The position numbers and the translations under genes are program-made. The notes beneath the pieces are model-generated. The model made no database searches. It had not been told where the DNA came from and worked only from the letters and a program-made list of their open reading frames with translations. From Myxococcota bacterium (lineage in GTDB: Bacteria > Myxococcota_A > UBA796 > UBA9615 > JAKLKC01), in NCBI GenBank assembly GCA_023150875.1, contig JAKLKC010000022.1, positions 34,927 through 98,926 on the forward strand: 64,000 bases of DNA, in the 5' to 3' direction. This document shows, piece by piece, positions 27,088 through 36,474 of this stretch. Within the stretch, counting starts at the first letter, position 1. Each line of letters starts with the position of its first letter.

Positions 27088-28557
27088 GTGTGCCGGCTCC
27101 CGGGAGAGGGGGGTGGTCTGCCCCTGGTGGCGTTCGTGGCCCTGGCGGTGGTTCGGCCGGCGGCGGAGCCTCCCGCCCACGAGGCGGTGCGGCAGGCGCG
27201 CCTGCTGGAGCGCGCCTTCGTGGACGTCACGGCGCGGGTCGAGACGGTGGTGGTGCGGATCGAGGCCATGACCCGGCCCGCCGGGGACGCGGGATCGCCG
27301 TGGGAAGGAGACGACGGCTCCGGAGGTTGGGGCCCTCCTCGCCCCCCGGGCGATCCCCCGTCCCCCTCTCCGGCCCGCCCGGTGGTGCCCCGGGGGGGCA
27401 GCGGGATCGTCATCACCCCGGACGGCTGCGTGCTGACCAACGAGCACGTCATCGCCGGGGCGGAGCGGATCGTGGTGCGCCTGCACGACGGGCGGCGCCT
27501 GGACGCCCGGGTGCGGGGGATCGATCCCGACACCGATCTGGCCGTGGTGTGCGTCCCGGCCGAGGGGCTGCCCACCGCCCCGTTCGGGGACTCCGACGGG
27601 GTGAAGGCGGGCCAGTGGGCCATCGCCATCGGCGCCCCCTTCGGCCTGGAGCACACCGTCACCGTCGGGCACATCTCGGGGACGGGGAGGGTGATCGACA
27701 TGCCCCACGTCCGCTTCCAGGACTTCATCCAGACCGACGCCAGCATCAACCCCGGGAACTCCGGGGGACCGCTGGTGGACCTGGACGGGAAGGTGGTGGG
27801 GGTGAACTCGGCGATCCTGGGGGTGGGCACGGGGGTGGGCTTCGCCATCCCGGCTTCCCTGGCCGAGCGGGTGGGGCGACAGCTCGTCGCGGACGGGAAG
27901 GTGGTGCGCCCGTGGCTGGGCCTGGAGCTCCAGGACCTCGGCGCCGAGCTGGCGGACGCCCTGGGCGCCCCCCCGGGGGGAGGGGCGGTGGTCCTGGAGG
28001 TGCTGCCCGGTGGGCCCGCGGCGGACTCGGGCCTCCGGCCGGGGGACGCCCTCGTCACCCTGGACGGCCGCCCCCTGCGGTCACCCCACGACCTGGCGAA
28101 CCGGATCGCCCGGGGGCGGATCGGGCAGGAGGTCGAGGTCGGCTACGTGCGGCACGGGAAGCGGGGGCGGATCCGAATCGCCACCGGTCCGGGACCGATT
28201 CCCGACGTGGACTGGCCGGACCTCCGGCCCCAGGGGGACGCGCGGCCCCTGGGGCTCCACGTGGCCCCGGCGCTGGGCAGGACCTCCCCCCTGCCCGAAG
28301 GGGGCGCGGGGGCGCTGGTGCAGAGGGTCGACCCGGGGGGCCTCGCCGCGGCGTCGGGCCTGCTGGCGGGGGACGTGATCCTGAGCGTCGGGCCCCGGCC
28401 GGTGCGCTCCTCCGACGACGTGGCCTCCGCCCTCGCCTCGGCCCCCCGCCGCCACGTCGCCCTGGTGGTGTGGAGGGAGGGCACCCGCAAGGTGATGGCC
28501 CTGGAACGGCCCACCCCGGAGGCCGGCCCGGGACCGGCGTCGGCGCCCCGCCACTGA
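27088..28557 (+). CDS. HtrA/DegP-family serine protease with two PDZ domains
   Basis: 489 residues from a GTG with GGGAGAGG upstream; the longer upstream frame is Gly/Arg-rich and not protein-like. It has a hydrophobic N-terminal export segment, a Pro/Gly-rich linker, then a trypsin-like domain with the catalytic triad His in TNEHVI, Asp in DTDLAVV and Ser in GNSGGPLV. PDZ1 starts near RPWLGLELQDLG and PDZ2 near ALVQRVDPGGLAAASG. Members degrade or refold damaged envelope proteins. It stands alone, converging on the glycosidase-like gene. Confidence 0.92.
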   Translation: MCRLPGEGGGLPLVAFVALAVVRPAAEPPAHEAVRQARLLERAFVDVTARVETVVVRIEAMTRPAGDAGSPWEGDDGSGGWGPPRPPGDPPSPSPARPVVPRGGSGIVITPDGCVLTNEHVIAGAERIVVRLHDGRRLDARVRGIDPDTDLAVVCVPAEGLPTAPFGDSDGVKAGQWAIAIGAPFGLEHTVTVGHISGTGRVIDMPHVRFQDFIQTDASINPGNSGGPLVDLDGKVVGVNSAILGVGTGVGFAIPASLAERVGRQLVADGKVVRPWLGLELQDLGAELADALGAPPGGGAVVLEVLPGGPAADSGLRPGDALVTLDGRPLRSPHDLANRIARGRIGQEVEVGYVRHGKRGRIRIATGPGPIPDVDWPDLRPQGDARPLGLHVAPALGRTSPLPEGGAGALVQRVDPGGLAAASGLLAGDVILSVGPRPVRSSDDVASALASAPRRHVALVVWREGTRKVMALERPTPEAGPGPASAPRH

Positions 28558-28587
28558 AGGGATCCCCCTCCACCTCCCCCTCCCCCT

Positions 28588-30114
28588 TCACTCCCCCCGC
28601 GCCCTCCCCGGCCGCTCTTCCCCGCCGTTGCGCCACGCCAGCACCGGATCCTCCCCCACCGGCACCTCCCGCGCGTCCGGGTAGCGCTCCCCGGCGCGGA
28701 TCGCCTCGGGATCCCCGGAGGTCCTCACCACCTCCACCGGGCCCCGGCCCAGCCAGCGCGACAGGTCCACGGGGCGGGCCTCCCCCTCCCGCCACAGGGC
28801 CACGGCGTCCCCCCGACCCTCCCGCACGATCCGGTACGTCCTCCCCTCCCGGTCCAGCCGCTCGGTCCGCGCGTGCCCCGCCAGCACATCCGAGAGGCGG
28901 GCGAAGGCCGCCCCCGAGGGCTTGACCTCCCGGCCCCTGCAGGTCCTCCCCCGGGGCCCCGCCGGCACCGGGGCCAGGCAGCCCCACAGGGAGTTGGTCC
29001 CGAACATCTTCCACGCCCGATTGCCGGGGTTCGGGGGGGCGTCCCCCAGGGAGTGCCAGAAGACCCGCTCCACCGCCCCGCTCCCCAGGGCCCGCACCAC
29101 CCTCCGCACCACCTCCCCCGCCTGCCGCCGCCGGTCCCACCCCCGGGCGGCCCGGGGATCCGAGGGCACGCTGGTCTCGGTCAGCCAGATCGGCCGAGGC
29201 TCCCCCAACGACGCCCGGAGCAGGGCGAGCTTGTCGTCCAGGGACGCGGGATCCTCCCCGTAGTCGTGGAGGTCCACGGCGTCCACGAGGCGCGCCAGCT
29301 CCCCCCCCCGCAGGGCGAAGAGGCGGCGCACGTAGTCCGTGCCCGGGCTCCGCTCCCGCCGGATGGTCACCAGGGTCCCGGTCATCAGTCGCGCCTCGGG
29401 ATCCGCCTCGCGCGATGCCTGCCGGGCCGCCTCCACCACCCGGAAGTAGTCCTCCGGGGGCAGGTACTCGATCCCCCGGGCCCGGCAGTCCTGCCACTTC
29501 AGGTCCACCTCGTTGTCCACCTGCCACCACCGCACCGGCCGGAGCAGGCCGGGCATGTCGTCCACGCCGTCGCCGTCGTAGCGCTCGACCATCCGGCGCA
29601 CGTACTCCCGGAAGCGCCTCCAGCCCTCCTCGCTCCGGGGCGCGTAGTGCTGGGGCCGGTAGACCTCGTCGTCCCGGCAGGTGGCGTCGGCCCGCTCGGG
29701 GCCGATCATCAACAGGACCTCGAAGCCCCTCTCCCCCAGGGCCCGCACCAGGGCGTCCCGGTGGGCCATGTCCCAGCCGCTGGCCTCCACGTCCCGCTGG
29801 GCGAACCACGGGTACTCCATGGTGTTGGCGCGGTACCAGCGGGCCCCCAGCCGGGCGGCCCGGTCGGCGTCCGCCCGGACCTGCTCCCCGTAGCGCGAGA
29901 AGTCCCAGCTCGCCGCCAGCCGCCGGGGGACGGCGCCGATCCCCTGGTTGATCCCGAGGGGGTGGGCGGGATCCGGCCGGTCATCGCCCGCCCGCTCCGC
30001 GGGGATCTCCCCGGCCCCTCCCGCCGGCGGGGCGACGGCGAGCAGCGCGGCGGCGGCGAGGACGATCCACCCGACGCCCCGGACGGCCACGGCGGCTCGG
30101 CGCGGAGGCTCCAT
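28588..30114 (-). CDS. Secreted glycoside hydrolase-like protein (clan GH-A fold)
   Basis: 508 residues from ATG 30114, which gives an Arg-rich n-region and a hydrophobic export segment; an in-frame start at 30168 is less likely. It has TIM-barrel glycosidase hallmarks: RWYRANTMEYPWF near the N-terminus, WWQVDNEVDL (NE-type acid/base) and IWLTETSVPSD (candidate nucleophile Glu), at the spacing of clan GH-A. The family (GH39-like or other) and substrate are not decidable by eye. It is located next to HtrA and has no obvious operon partner. Confidence 0.6.
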   Translation of the reverse strand: MEPPRRAAVAVRGVGWIVLAAAALLAVAPPAGGAGEIPAERAGDDRPDPAHPLGINQGIGAVPRRLAASWDFSRYGEQVRADADRAARLGARWYRANTMEYPWFAQRDVEASGWDMAHRDALVRALGERGFEVLLMIGPERADATCRDDEVYRPQHYAPRSEEGWRRFREYVRRMVERYDGDGVDDMPGLLRPVRWWQVDNEVDLKWQDCRARGIEYLPPEDYFRVVEAARQASREADPEARLMTGTLVTIRRERSPGTDYVRRLFALRGGELARLVDAVDLHDYGEDPASLDDKLALLRASLGEPRPIWLTETSVPSDPRAARGWDRRRQAGEVVRRVVRALGSGAVERVFWHSLGDAPPNPGNRAWKMFGTNSLWGCLAPVPAGPRGRTCRGREVKPSGAAFARLSDVLAGHARTERLDREGRTYRIVREGRGDAVALWREGEARPVDLSRWLGRGPVEVVRTSGDPEAIRAGERYPDAREVPVGEDPVLAWRNGGEERPGRARGE

Positions 30115-30150
30115 CCCCCCAGGATGGCGCGCCCCCACCGGAAAGAGAAG

Positions 30151-30163
30151 GGTGTCAGGCACC
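30151..30163. repeat. Single REP-like GGTGTCAGGCACC element
   Basis: A short near-palindrome followed by an AT-rich stretch (ACACATTTACATTTAC) in the gap 30115-30303. The sequence resembles the GGTGCCTGACACC-type elements that accompany REP-associated tyrosine transposases, from memory of such repeats. No transposase lies nearby. The rest of the gap shows nothing else. Confidence 0.35.
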
Positions 30164-30303
30164 AACACATTTACATTTACGCCCCCCTCGACCCAGGGTG
30201 GCCCCCCCAGCGGCCTTTACACCCCCCCGCGCTTGGAGGAACATGCCCACGAGGCGCGGGAACCCGAGCCGGCCCCCCTCGGAGCCCGCCTCCCCGGATC
30301 CCC

Positions 30304-32856
30304 ATGCGCCGTCTCCTGCCCCGCCTCCTCCCCCTCCTGATCCTGGGCCTCGCCGGTTGCACCGACGAACCCGACGCGACCCCCGCGGACGACGACGCCA
30401 CCGGGGACGACGACACCACCCCCCCCGACGACGACACCGCGCCCCTCCCGCCGGAGCTGGTCCTGGCGCTGGACGAGGCCGCGTCCCGGGCCGGCGACGA
30501 CGTCGGCTACCGGCTGCTCCTGGTCGCCGACGGCGTCGAGACCCCCGTCTCGGGCGCCCTGGTCTCGGACCTGGAGCCCGGCCTCGCCTTCGACGAGGAC
30601 AGCCTCCGCCCCACGGTGGCGGGGGTCCACACCGTCACCGCCACCGCCGACGTGTCGGGGGAGGCGCGGCAGGTCTCGGCGTCGCTGGAGGTCGGTCCCG
30701 GCCCCGCCGACGACCTGGACCTGGTCCTCTCCGCCCCGTCCTTCGCCGTGGGGGGCTCCGTCACCTACGCCGTCACCGCCGCCGACGCCTACGGCAACGC
30801 CGTGGACGGGGGCCCGGCGGCCGTCTCGGGGAGCAGCCCGGACCTCACCGTGTCCGGCGGCACCGTCACCGGGACGGTGGTGGGCACCTACCAGGTCACC
30901 GCGAGCCTGGACGGCGCCACCGACCACGAGACGGTGGCGGTCACCGAGGGCGCGCCCGCGTCGGTGGAGCTCACCCTGGACGACATGGCCCTGGAGGTGG
31001 GCGACCACACCTACGCCACCGTCGCCGTGTGGGACGCCCACGGCAACCCGGTGGACGCCGCCTACACCCTGGAGGTGACCGGCGGTCCCGCGACCCTGAC
31101 GGGGGACGACATCGAGGTCCTCGGGGAGGGCTGGTACACCTTCTGGGCGCGGATCGACGGCACGGCCCTGGCGGACTCCGTCGGCCCCCTCCTGGTGGAC
31201 TCCACGGGGCCGGTGGTGATCATCGAGTCCCCGGACCGGGGCGCCACCGCCGCCGAGGGGACCGGCTCGGTGTGGGGCACGGCCACCGACGCCGCCTCGG
31301 GGATCGTCTCGCTCACGGTGAACGGCACGTCCGTGCCGGTCTCGGACGACGGATCCTTCAGCGCCAACGTCCCTTGGGGCTTCGGACTCAACGTCGTGGA
31401 GGTCGCCGCCGTGGACGGGGACGGCAACGGGACCACGGTGAACCGCGCCGTCCTCGCCGGCGACTTCCGCGCCGCCGGGGCCAGCGTCGGCGGCGGCGTC
31501 CTGGCCCGCCTGAACGAGGGCCCGGGCGGGATCGACGAGCTGGAGGAGATCGGCGAGGGCCTGATCGGCTCGGCGGAGCTGGACGACCTGATCCCGAGCC
31601 CGGTGTTCTCGGACAGCTACGAGGAGTGCGTCTGGGGCTTCTGCTTCACGGTCTACTCCGCGACCGTCTACGTGAACAACCCCTACATCGGCGGCACCGA
31701 TCTCCAGATCGACCCCGGAGGCGACGGGAGGCTCCGGGCTAGCCTGACGGTCTCGAACCCCTCCCTCCAGTGGAGCGCGAGCGGGGACCTGGCCGAGATC
31801 GGGTACTCCGGCTCGGGCTCGATCTGGGCGGACTCCATCACCGTGGGCATGGCGCTCCTCCCCAGCGTCTCGGGGGGGAACATCGCCCTCTCGGTGGAGT
31901 CGGTCTGGGTCTCCAGCAGCGGCTTCCACTTCGACGTGGATAGCTGGCTGTACGACGTCCTGGAGTTCTTCGGGGTCGACCTGAACTCCTTGATCCAGGG
32001 GTACATGGAGGACGCGCTCTACGACGCGGTGTACGACGCCGTGCCGGACCTCCTGGGCGACGCCCTCCAGGACCTGGAGCTGGCGTACACCCTGTCCCTC
32101 CTGGGCCAGGACTACCACGTCCTCGCTCCCCCGGACCGCGTCTCGGTGGACGAGACCGGGCTGACCGTCTCCCTGGCCACCACCTTCTGGCCCGACGACC
32201 GGATCGTGTCGGGTCCGGGCAGCCTGTACGCCGGCTACCCCGCGCCGGCCCTGGGCGGCGGGAACGGGCTGATCGCCGGCCTCTCCCAGGACTTCCTGAA
32301 CCAGGCCTTCGAGGGGTTCTGGGGGGGCGGCATGCTCCACCAGACCTTCACCGACGAGGACCTGGGCCTCGACGTGGCCGATCTCGCCCTGTTCGTGCCC
32401 GGCCTGACGGACCTCAGCATCACCACCGAGCCCTACCTTCCCCCGGTGGTGGTGCCCGGCAGCGGCGCCTCCATGCTCGACCTCGGGGTGGGCGACCTGC
32501 TGGTGACGGTGTGGAACGGCGCCGCTGCCCCGGGCAACGAGGTGCTCCAGGCGTGGGTGTCGGCGATCGCCGGGCTGGACCTGGTGGCCGCCGGCGACGC
32601 CTCCTTCACCGCGACCCTGGGCGACGCGGAGATCTGGGTGGACGTGGTGTGGCCCGAGGCGAACACCTCGGAGGCGGCGGCCTACGAGGGGCTGGTGCAG
32701 ATGCTGGTCCCCCCCCTCCTTCCCGAGGTGGCGGGGGCCCTGGGGGAGATCGCCATCCCCGAGATCGCGGGCTTCACCCTCACCGGGGTGAGCGCCGGGA
32801 TCGCCGGCGCCGAGGGGGGCTACGTCACCCTGGGCGGGGACCTGGTCAGCCTCTAG
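30304..32856 (+). CDS. Large lipoprotein with Ig-like N-terminal half
   Basis: 850 residues. The signal peptide ends in lipobox LAGC (Cys 19), then a DDDATGDDDTT linker. Residues about 45-400 look like successive Ig-like or invasin-type beta-sandwich domains (VTYAVTAADAYGNAVDGG, ATVAVWDAHGNPVDAAYT, VNGTSVPVSDDGSFSANVP). Residues about 400-850 alternate long amphipathic beta-strands with a helical stretch (SLIQGYMEDALYDAVYDAV), a look that recalls lipid-binding TULIP/BPI folds, but this is only an impression. It may bind lipid or a surface ligand. It forms no tight operon. Confidence 0.65.
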   Translation: MRRLLPRLLPLLILGLAGCTDEPDATPADDDATGDDDTTPPDDDTAPLPPELVLALDEAASRAGDDVGYRLLLVADGVETPVSGALVSDLEPGLAFDEDSLRPTVAGVHTVTATADVSGEARQVSASLEVGPGPADDLDLVLSAPSFAVGGSVTYAVTAADAYGNAVDGGPAAVSGSSPDLTVSGGTVTGTVVGTYQVTASLDGATDHETVAVTEGAPASVELTLDDMALEVGDHTYATVAVWDAHGNPVDAAYTLEVTGGPATLTGDDIEVLGEGWYTFWARIDGTALADSVGPLLVDSTGPVVIIESPDRGATAAEGTGSVWGTATDAASGIVSLTVNGTSVPVSDDGSFSANVPWGFGLNVVEVAAVDGDGNGTTVNRAVLAGDFRAAGASVGGGVLARLNEGPGGIDELEEIGEGLIGSAELDDLIPSPVFSDSYEECVWGFCFTVYSATVYVNNPYIGGTDLQIDPGGDGRLRASLTVSNPSLQWSASGDLAEIGYSGSGSIWADSITVGMALLPSVSGGNIALSVESVWVSSSGFHFDVDSWLYDVLEFFGVDLNSLIQGYMEDALYDAVYDAVPDLLGDALQDLELAYTLSLLGQDYHVLAPPDRVSVDETGLTVSLATTFWPDDRIVSGPGSLYAGYPAPALGGGNGLIAGLSQDFLNQAFEGFWGGGMLHQTFTDEDLGLDVADLALFVPGLTDLSITTEPYLPPVVVPGSGASMLDLGVGDLLVTVWNGAAAPGNEVLQAWVSAIAGLDLVAAGDASFTATLGDAEIWVDVVWPEANTSEAAAYEGLVQMLVPPLLPEVAGALGEIAIPEIAGFTLTGVSAGIAGAEGGYVTLGGDLVSL

Positions 32857-32945
32857 GGACGCGGGCCGCCCGGGTCCGCCGCCGTTCTGGCATGATCCCC
32901 CCGTGAGCCCCGGGGCCTCCCCGGGGTGCACCGGAGCCGTCGCCG

Positions 32946-34985
32946 TTGAGTCCGCCCGCAGCCGAGCCCCTCGCCGCCGTCCCGCCCGGGGAGGAGGCCC
33001 GCACCCCCGCGCCCTCGGGGGTGGGGCCGGGGATCTGGATCGCGCTGCTGGGCGCGGCCTGGGTGGGGCTCCTGTGGCTGGCGCTGCGGGGGACGCCGCA
33101 CCCGGCGCCGGGGCTGATCACCCCCGAGTCCCTCGCCCGGAACCTGCTGGGCCTGGCGGTGGTGTGCTTCCTGCCCGGAGTGCCCGTGGCCCTCCTGGTG
33201 TACCGGCACGAAGGGGCCCCCGGCGGCCCGGGCGGCCTCGATCCCGTGCCCTTCGCCCTCCAGGCCTTCATCGCCAGCACCTTCACGGCGGTGGTCAACT
33301 TCACGACCCTCAAGCTCGCCGGCCTGACCGTCACCGCCGTGCCCCTGCTCCTCCTGGTGGGGGCCGAGACGCTGGTCTTCTCGTACCTCGCCCGGTCGGC
33401 GATCCGCGGCGCGCGCTTCCGGGCCCTCCCCTGGGGCATGGTCCTCGGGCTGCTCCTCTCCGCGGGGATCCTCGGGGGCTGGGCCTGGACGAGCCGGCCC
33501 ATGCTCACCCCCGACCTCTCCCACTACTTCTTCAGCCACGTGCTGGACCGGGGGGAGTCCGAGCCCGTGAACCTCAGCGGCATGGGGCTCTCGCTGGTCC
33601 CCGAGGGGGGGTGGCCCACCCGCCCCGGAAGCCCGGCCCCGTACCGACCCGGCATGGCCCTGCGGGTCGAGAACTCCGGGAGCGTCACCCGGACCCTGCC
33701 CCTGTGGGTGCTGTGGCGGGGGCCGGTGGGCACCCAGGCGGCCTTGGAGCTCTCGGGGCAGGAGGTCGCTTCGGCCCAGGTGGTCCGCCGCACCGCCGAG
33801 AACGAGCGGGAGGGGCCGGTGGAGCGATACTGGGACTGGGGGATCGCCGAGCTCCGCGCCGAGCTGGAGGTACCGCCAGGCGGGGTCCGGGTGGACCTGG
33901 AGGCCACCGGCTTCGACGACGCCGAGGGGGGGCGGTGGCCCCGGGAGCAGGCCCAGGTCTACGACCTGATCAACGTCGATCTCGAGGTCCTGGCCCCCGC
34001 GCTGCCCAAGCTCGGGCTCCGGCCGATGCACTACTACCAGCTCCTCAACGTCGCCGAGAACGTGCGCTGGGCGGACGAGTACACCCGGGACCTCTACGTC
34101 ACCCTCAACCAGCCCCCCCTCTGGAGCTACGTCTACGCCCCGATCCGGGTGCTGATGGGCCCGCACCTGTTCAGCGTCCGCCTCTTCTTCCTGCTCATGC
34201 TCCTGGGCATCGTGGCGGTGTCGGCCCGCCTGCTGGAGACCGAGGTGGGGAGCGTGCCGGCCCTGGCCCTGGCGCCCCTGGCCCTGGTCGCCGCTTCCCA
34301 CGGGCGCCTCATGGACGGCAACGGATCGGTGAACTTCCCGGACAACCTCTTCGCCTTCGCGGTGCTGGCCTCGGTGCTGTTCGCGGTGCGGGACCAGGTC
34401 CGCTCCTTCGCGAGCTGGTCCTTCGCGGCGACGCTGCTGCGGTACCCCGGCTCCACCGTGGTGACCTTCGTGTTGGCGGGCCTGGCCCTGTTCTATCGGG
34501 GGCGACGCCGCTCCGTGGGGCGCCTCGCGGTGGCGATGTGGGGCTCCATCGGCCTCTTCTGCCTGTCGATGGTGGTGGGGGGCGCGTGGACGGGGCAGCT
34601 CGGGGAGTGGCTCGACGTCCTCTTCTTCGAGACCGTCCCCGAGCACTTCTCCAACAACGCCCAACCCCTCCCCGTGTGGATGCGCCCCTTCGAGTTCCTG
34701 AAGGAGCTGGCCTTCTTCTCGGGGCTGCTCCTGCCCTTCGCCCTGCTGCGCCCCGGCCGGCTGGCCCGCCTGACCCTCTTCGTCACCTTCTGCTACTTCC
34801 CCTTCCTGGCCTTCGTGGACCACTTCAGCCACCACTACTACCTGCCCATGCTCCCCCTGGTCGCCGTCGCCGCCGTCACCTGCGCCCTGAAGGTCGAGTC
34901 GAGGCTCCTGCGCCACGGCCTCATCGCCGCCCAGGGCGTCGCCGCCGCCTCGGCCCTCTACCTGACCACGGCGTGGAACTGGTAG
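32946..34985 (+). CDS. Polytopic membrane protein, glycosyltransferase-39/ArnT-like
   Basis: 679 residues from a TTG with GGAG nine bases upstream; no ATG or GTG in frame fits better. About 12 hydrophobic segments with large periplasmic loops, one containing DLSHYFFSHVL and another YTRDLYVTLNQPPLWSYVYA, which resembles the substrate loop of lipid-linked glycosyl/mannosyltransferases of the GT39/GT83 type. The family is inferred from topology and this loop. Its substrate is unknown. Confidence 0.6.
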   Translation: MSPPAAEPLAAVPPGEEARTPAPSGVGPGIWIALLGAAWVGLLWLALRGTPHPAPGLITPESLARNLLGLAVVCFLPGVPVALLVYRHEGAPGGPGGLDPVPFALQAFIASTFTAVVNFTTLKLAGLTVTAVPLLLLVGAETLVFSYLARSAIRGARFRALPWGMVLGLLLSAGILGGWAWTSRPMLTPDLSHYFFSHVLDRGESEPVNLSGMGLSLVPEGGWPTRPGSPAPYRPGMALRVENSGSVTRTLPLWVLWRGPVGTQAALELSGQEVASAQVVRRTAENEREGPVERYWDWGIAELRAELEVPPGGVRVDLEATGFDDAEGGRWPREQAQVYDLINVDLEVLAPALPKLGLRPMHYYQLLNVAENVRWADEYTRDLYVTLNQPPLWSYVYAPIRVLMGPHLFSVRLFFLLMLLGIVAVSARLLETEVGSVPALALAPLALVAASHGRLMDGNGSVNFPDNLFAFAVLASVLFAVRDQVRSFASWSFAATLLRYPGSTVVTFVLAGLALFYRGRRRSVGRLAVAMWGSIGLFCLSMVVGGAWTGQLGEWLDVLFFETVPEHFSNNAQPLPVWMRPFEFLKELAFFSGLLLPFALLRPGRLARLTLFVTFCYFPFLAFVDHFSHHYYLPMLPLVAVAAVTCALKVESRLLRHGLIAAQGVAAASALYLTTAWNW

Positions 34986-35033
34986 GGGACGCCCCAACTC
35001 CGGATCGAATCTTGTGGGGACCGCACTTTCCTC

Positions 35034-35065
35034 TTGACAGGGCGACAGGGGGGGGGGGGCATCGT
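35034..35065 (+). promoter_or_regulatory. Candidate promoter with a 12-G tract in the spacer
   Basis: A consensus -35 TTGACA at 35034-35039 is followed by GGGCGACA and a run of twelve G at 35048-35059, then CATCGT at 35060-35065 as a weak -10. Spacing is 20 bp as sequenced and would be 17 with nine G. It drives the small-protein island that starts at 35147. Slippage in the G run would change spacing and so expression. Confidence 0.4.
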
Positions 35066-35146
35066 CCCGAACGAGTCTGGTCGGCACACCGTCGGTTCGA
35101 GATGCGGCCGGCGCAAGGTGGAGCCGCCGGCAGACGGAGGTACGTC

Positions 35147-35497
35147 ATGGGATGCGGGGAGTTCAAGCAGTTCCGGATCGGACCCACCAAGCTGTCTGTA
35201 GGCGCTGACGTCTACTTCGACACCATCCAGTCCATTGATCTGGCCGGCACTCGGGAGGCTTGCGTCACGCTTACGGTGCTGAGCGACAACGGTGGTACGT
35301 TCACCGCCTTTCAGCTCGTGAGCGGACCGGAAAACGACACAGCGTTCTTCGACGACGTCCCGAGTGGTGCGCCCAGCACGCTCGTGGAAGGGCCTCACCA
35401 GATCTACATTTCGCAGTACTCCCGCTTCCTGAACTTCAAGTACTCGGCGTCGAGCGCGGGGCCGACCGTGGTCATCGACGTCGTCCCGAAGTGCTGA
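35147..35497 (+). CDS. Small protein A of the 35-kb island, paralogue of the protein at 35976
   Basis: 116 residues; ATG with GGAGG six bases upstream. There is no signal peptide or membrane segment, so it is probably cytoplasmic or exported by a non-Sec route. The sequence is beta-rich. It shares RIGPTKL, LTVL, YI.Q.SR.LNF and DVVPK with the protein at 35976 in the same order, so the two arose by duplication. I do not recognise the family. Base composition is visibly poorer in GC than the rest of the window. Confidence 0.75.
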   Translation: MGCGEFKQFRIGPTKLSVGADVYFDTIQSIDLAGTREACVTLTVLSDNGGTFTAFQLVSGPENDTAFFDDVPSGAPSTLVEGPHQIYISQYSRFLNFKYSASSAGPTVVIDVVPKC

Positions 35498-35552
35498 GTG
35501 CCGACCGTCGCGGACGCCGCGTCGGATCGGCGTCCGGATTGGGGGAGAGCGC

Positions 35553-35894
35553 ATGGCCAGCAAGACGTACCGGATCGAGTCCCACTGGGTGGCGGTGGGT
35601 CCGGGGATCACGGTGACTCATGGAGACGCGGACCTGGCGACCCAGGGCTACATCGCCTCCTACGGATCGGGGGAACGCCTCCTGATCTACTTCATGGAGG
35701 ATCCTGGGCCCTCACCTCCTCACACGTATGACGAAGAAACCGGAGTCGCGGCGATCTTCGTCCCTTTGACGGCGATGCCGTCATATTTGGGCATCCTGGT
35801 CCGCGGGGAGGTGTACGCCTACGTCAATAGCGATAGTCCCCAATGGAACTGCATCAAGACGAGTCCAGGGGAGATGGCGGCGGAGAAGACGTAG
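35553..35894 (+). CDS. Small hypothetical protein B of the island
   Basis: 113 residues, ATG with GGGGGAG at good spacing. No signal peptide or membrane helix. The sequence is beta-rich with several aromatics (YGSGERLLIYF, YLGILVRGEVYAYV). It lies between the two paralogues A and C, 55 bp after A and 81 bp before C, same strand. It does not align clearly with them but has similar size and character. Function unknown. Confidence 0.7.
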   Translation: MASKTYRIESHWVAVGPGITVTHGDADLATQGYIASYGSGERLLIYFMEDPGPSPPHTYDEETGVAAIFVPLTAMPSYLGILVRGEVYAYVNSDSPQWNCIKTSPGEMAAEKT

Positions 35895-35975
35895 CCGCGG
35901 CTGTCGATGCGGTACGGACCGATGTGGCCAGGGGCGGCGGCGAGGTTCCCTTCCGAATGCGGGTGGAGGTGAGGG

Positions 35976-36353
35976 ATGAGCGGTGAGAAGAAGGTCTTGC
36001 GAATCGGCCCCACGAAGTTGACGAGCACGACGGCCAACACGAAGTTCGATCTGTTGCAGACGATGGATCTTCTGGGCTATCGGGAATTCAGTGCCCTGCT
36101 CACGGTACTGGGCAGTTCGGGCACGTCCCAGACTCTGGACCTGGCCCTGATCCACGGTGCGGTGAACAACGAGGACCTCATGGTCGCGTTCCCCACGGGC
36201 GGGAGCTTCACCCAGGTGACCGCGGCCGCGTCCCTGCCCACCGTCAGGCAGCTCTACATCGTGCAGTTCTCGCGATATCTCAACTTCCAGTATACGCTCG
36301 GCGGAACGAACCCCACGTTTACGATCCAGTTTGACGTGGTGCCGAAGGTTTGA
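35976..36353 (+). CDS. Small protein C of the island, paralogue of the protein at 35147
   Basis: 125 residues, ATG directly preceded by GGAGGTGAGGG. It matches protein A over nearly its full length: RIGPTKL near residue 9, LLTVLGSSG, VQFSRYLNFQYTLGGTNPTF and a closing DVVPK. The middle is longer by several residues than in A. No signal peptide. The conserved ends with a variable middle would suit a structural or binding beta-sandwich; this is inference. Family not recognised. Confidence 0.75.
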   Translation: MSGEKKVLRIGPTKLTSTTANTKFDLLQTMDLLGYREFSALLTVLGSSGTSQTLDLALIHGAVNNEDLMVAFPTGGSFTQVTAAASLPTVRQLYIVQFSRYLNFQYTLGGTNPTFTIQFDVVPKV

Positions 36354-36379
36354 TGACTTTCATCTGGTGATTGTGGTCG

Positions 36380-36409
36380 GTCACCCAGGGCCGAGGGATG
36401 CCGGGTGAC
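36380..36409 (+). other. Inverted repeat in the gap between C and D
   Basis: GTCACCC (36380-36386) and GGGTGAC (36403-36409) pair perfectly around a 16-base loop. No T-run follows, so it is not a standard terminator; it may attenuate or separate D and E from the upstream genes, or bind a regulator. Confidence 0.3.
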
Positions 36410-36474
36410 TGAACGGCAGTCATCGTCTCGGTGAACACACGTCGCGGCGTTCGGGGCCGCGTGGGAGGCGAGCG

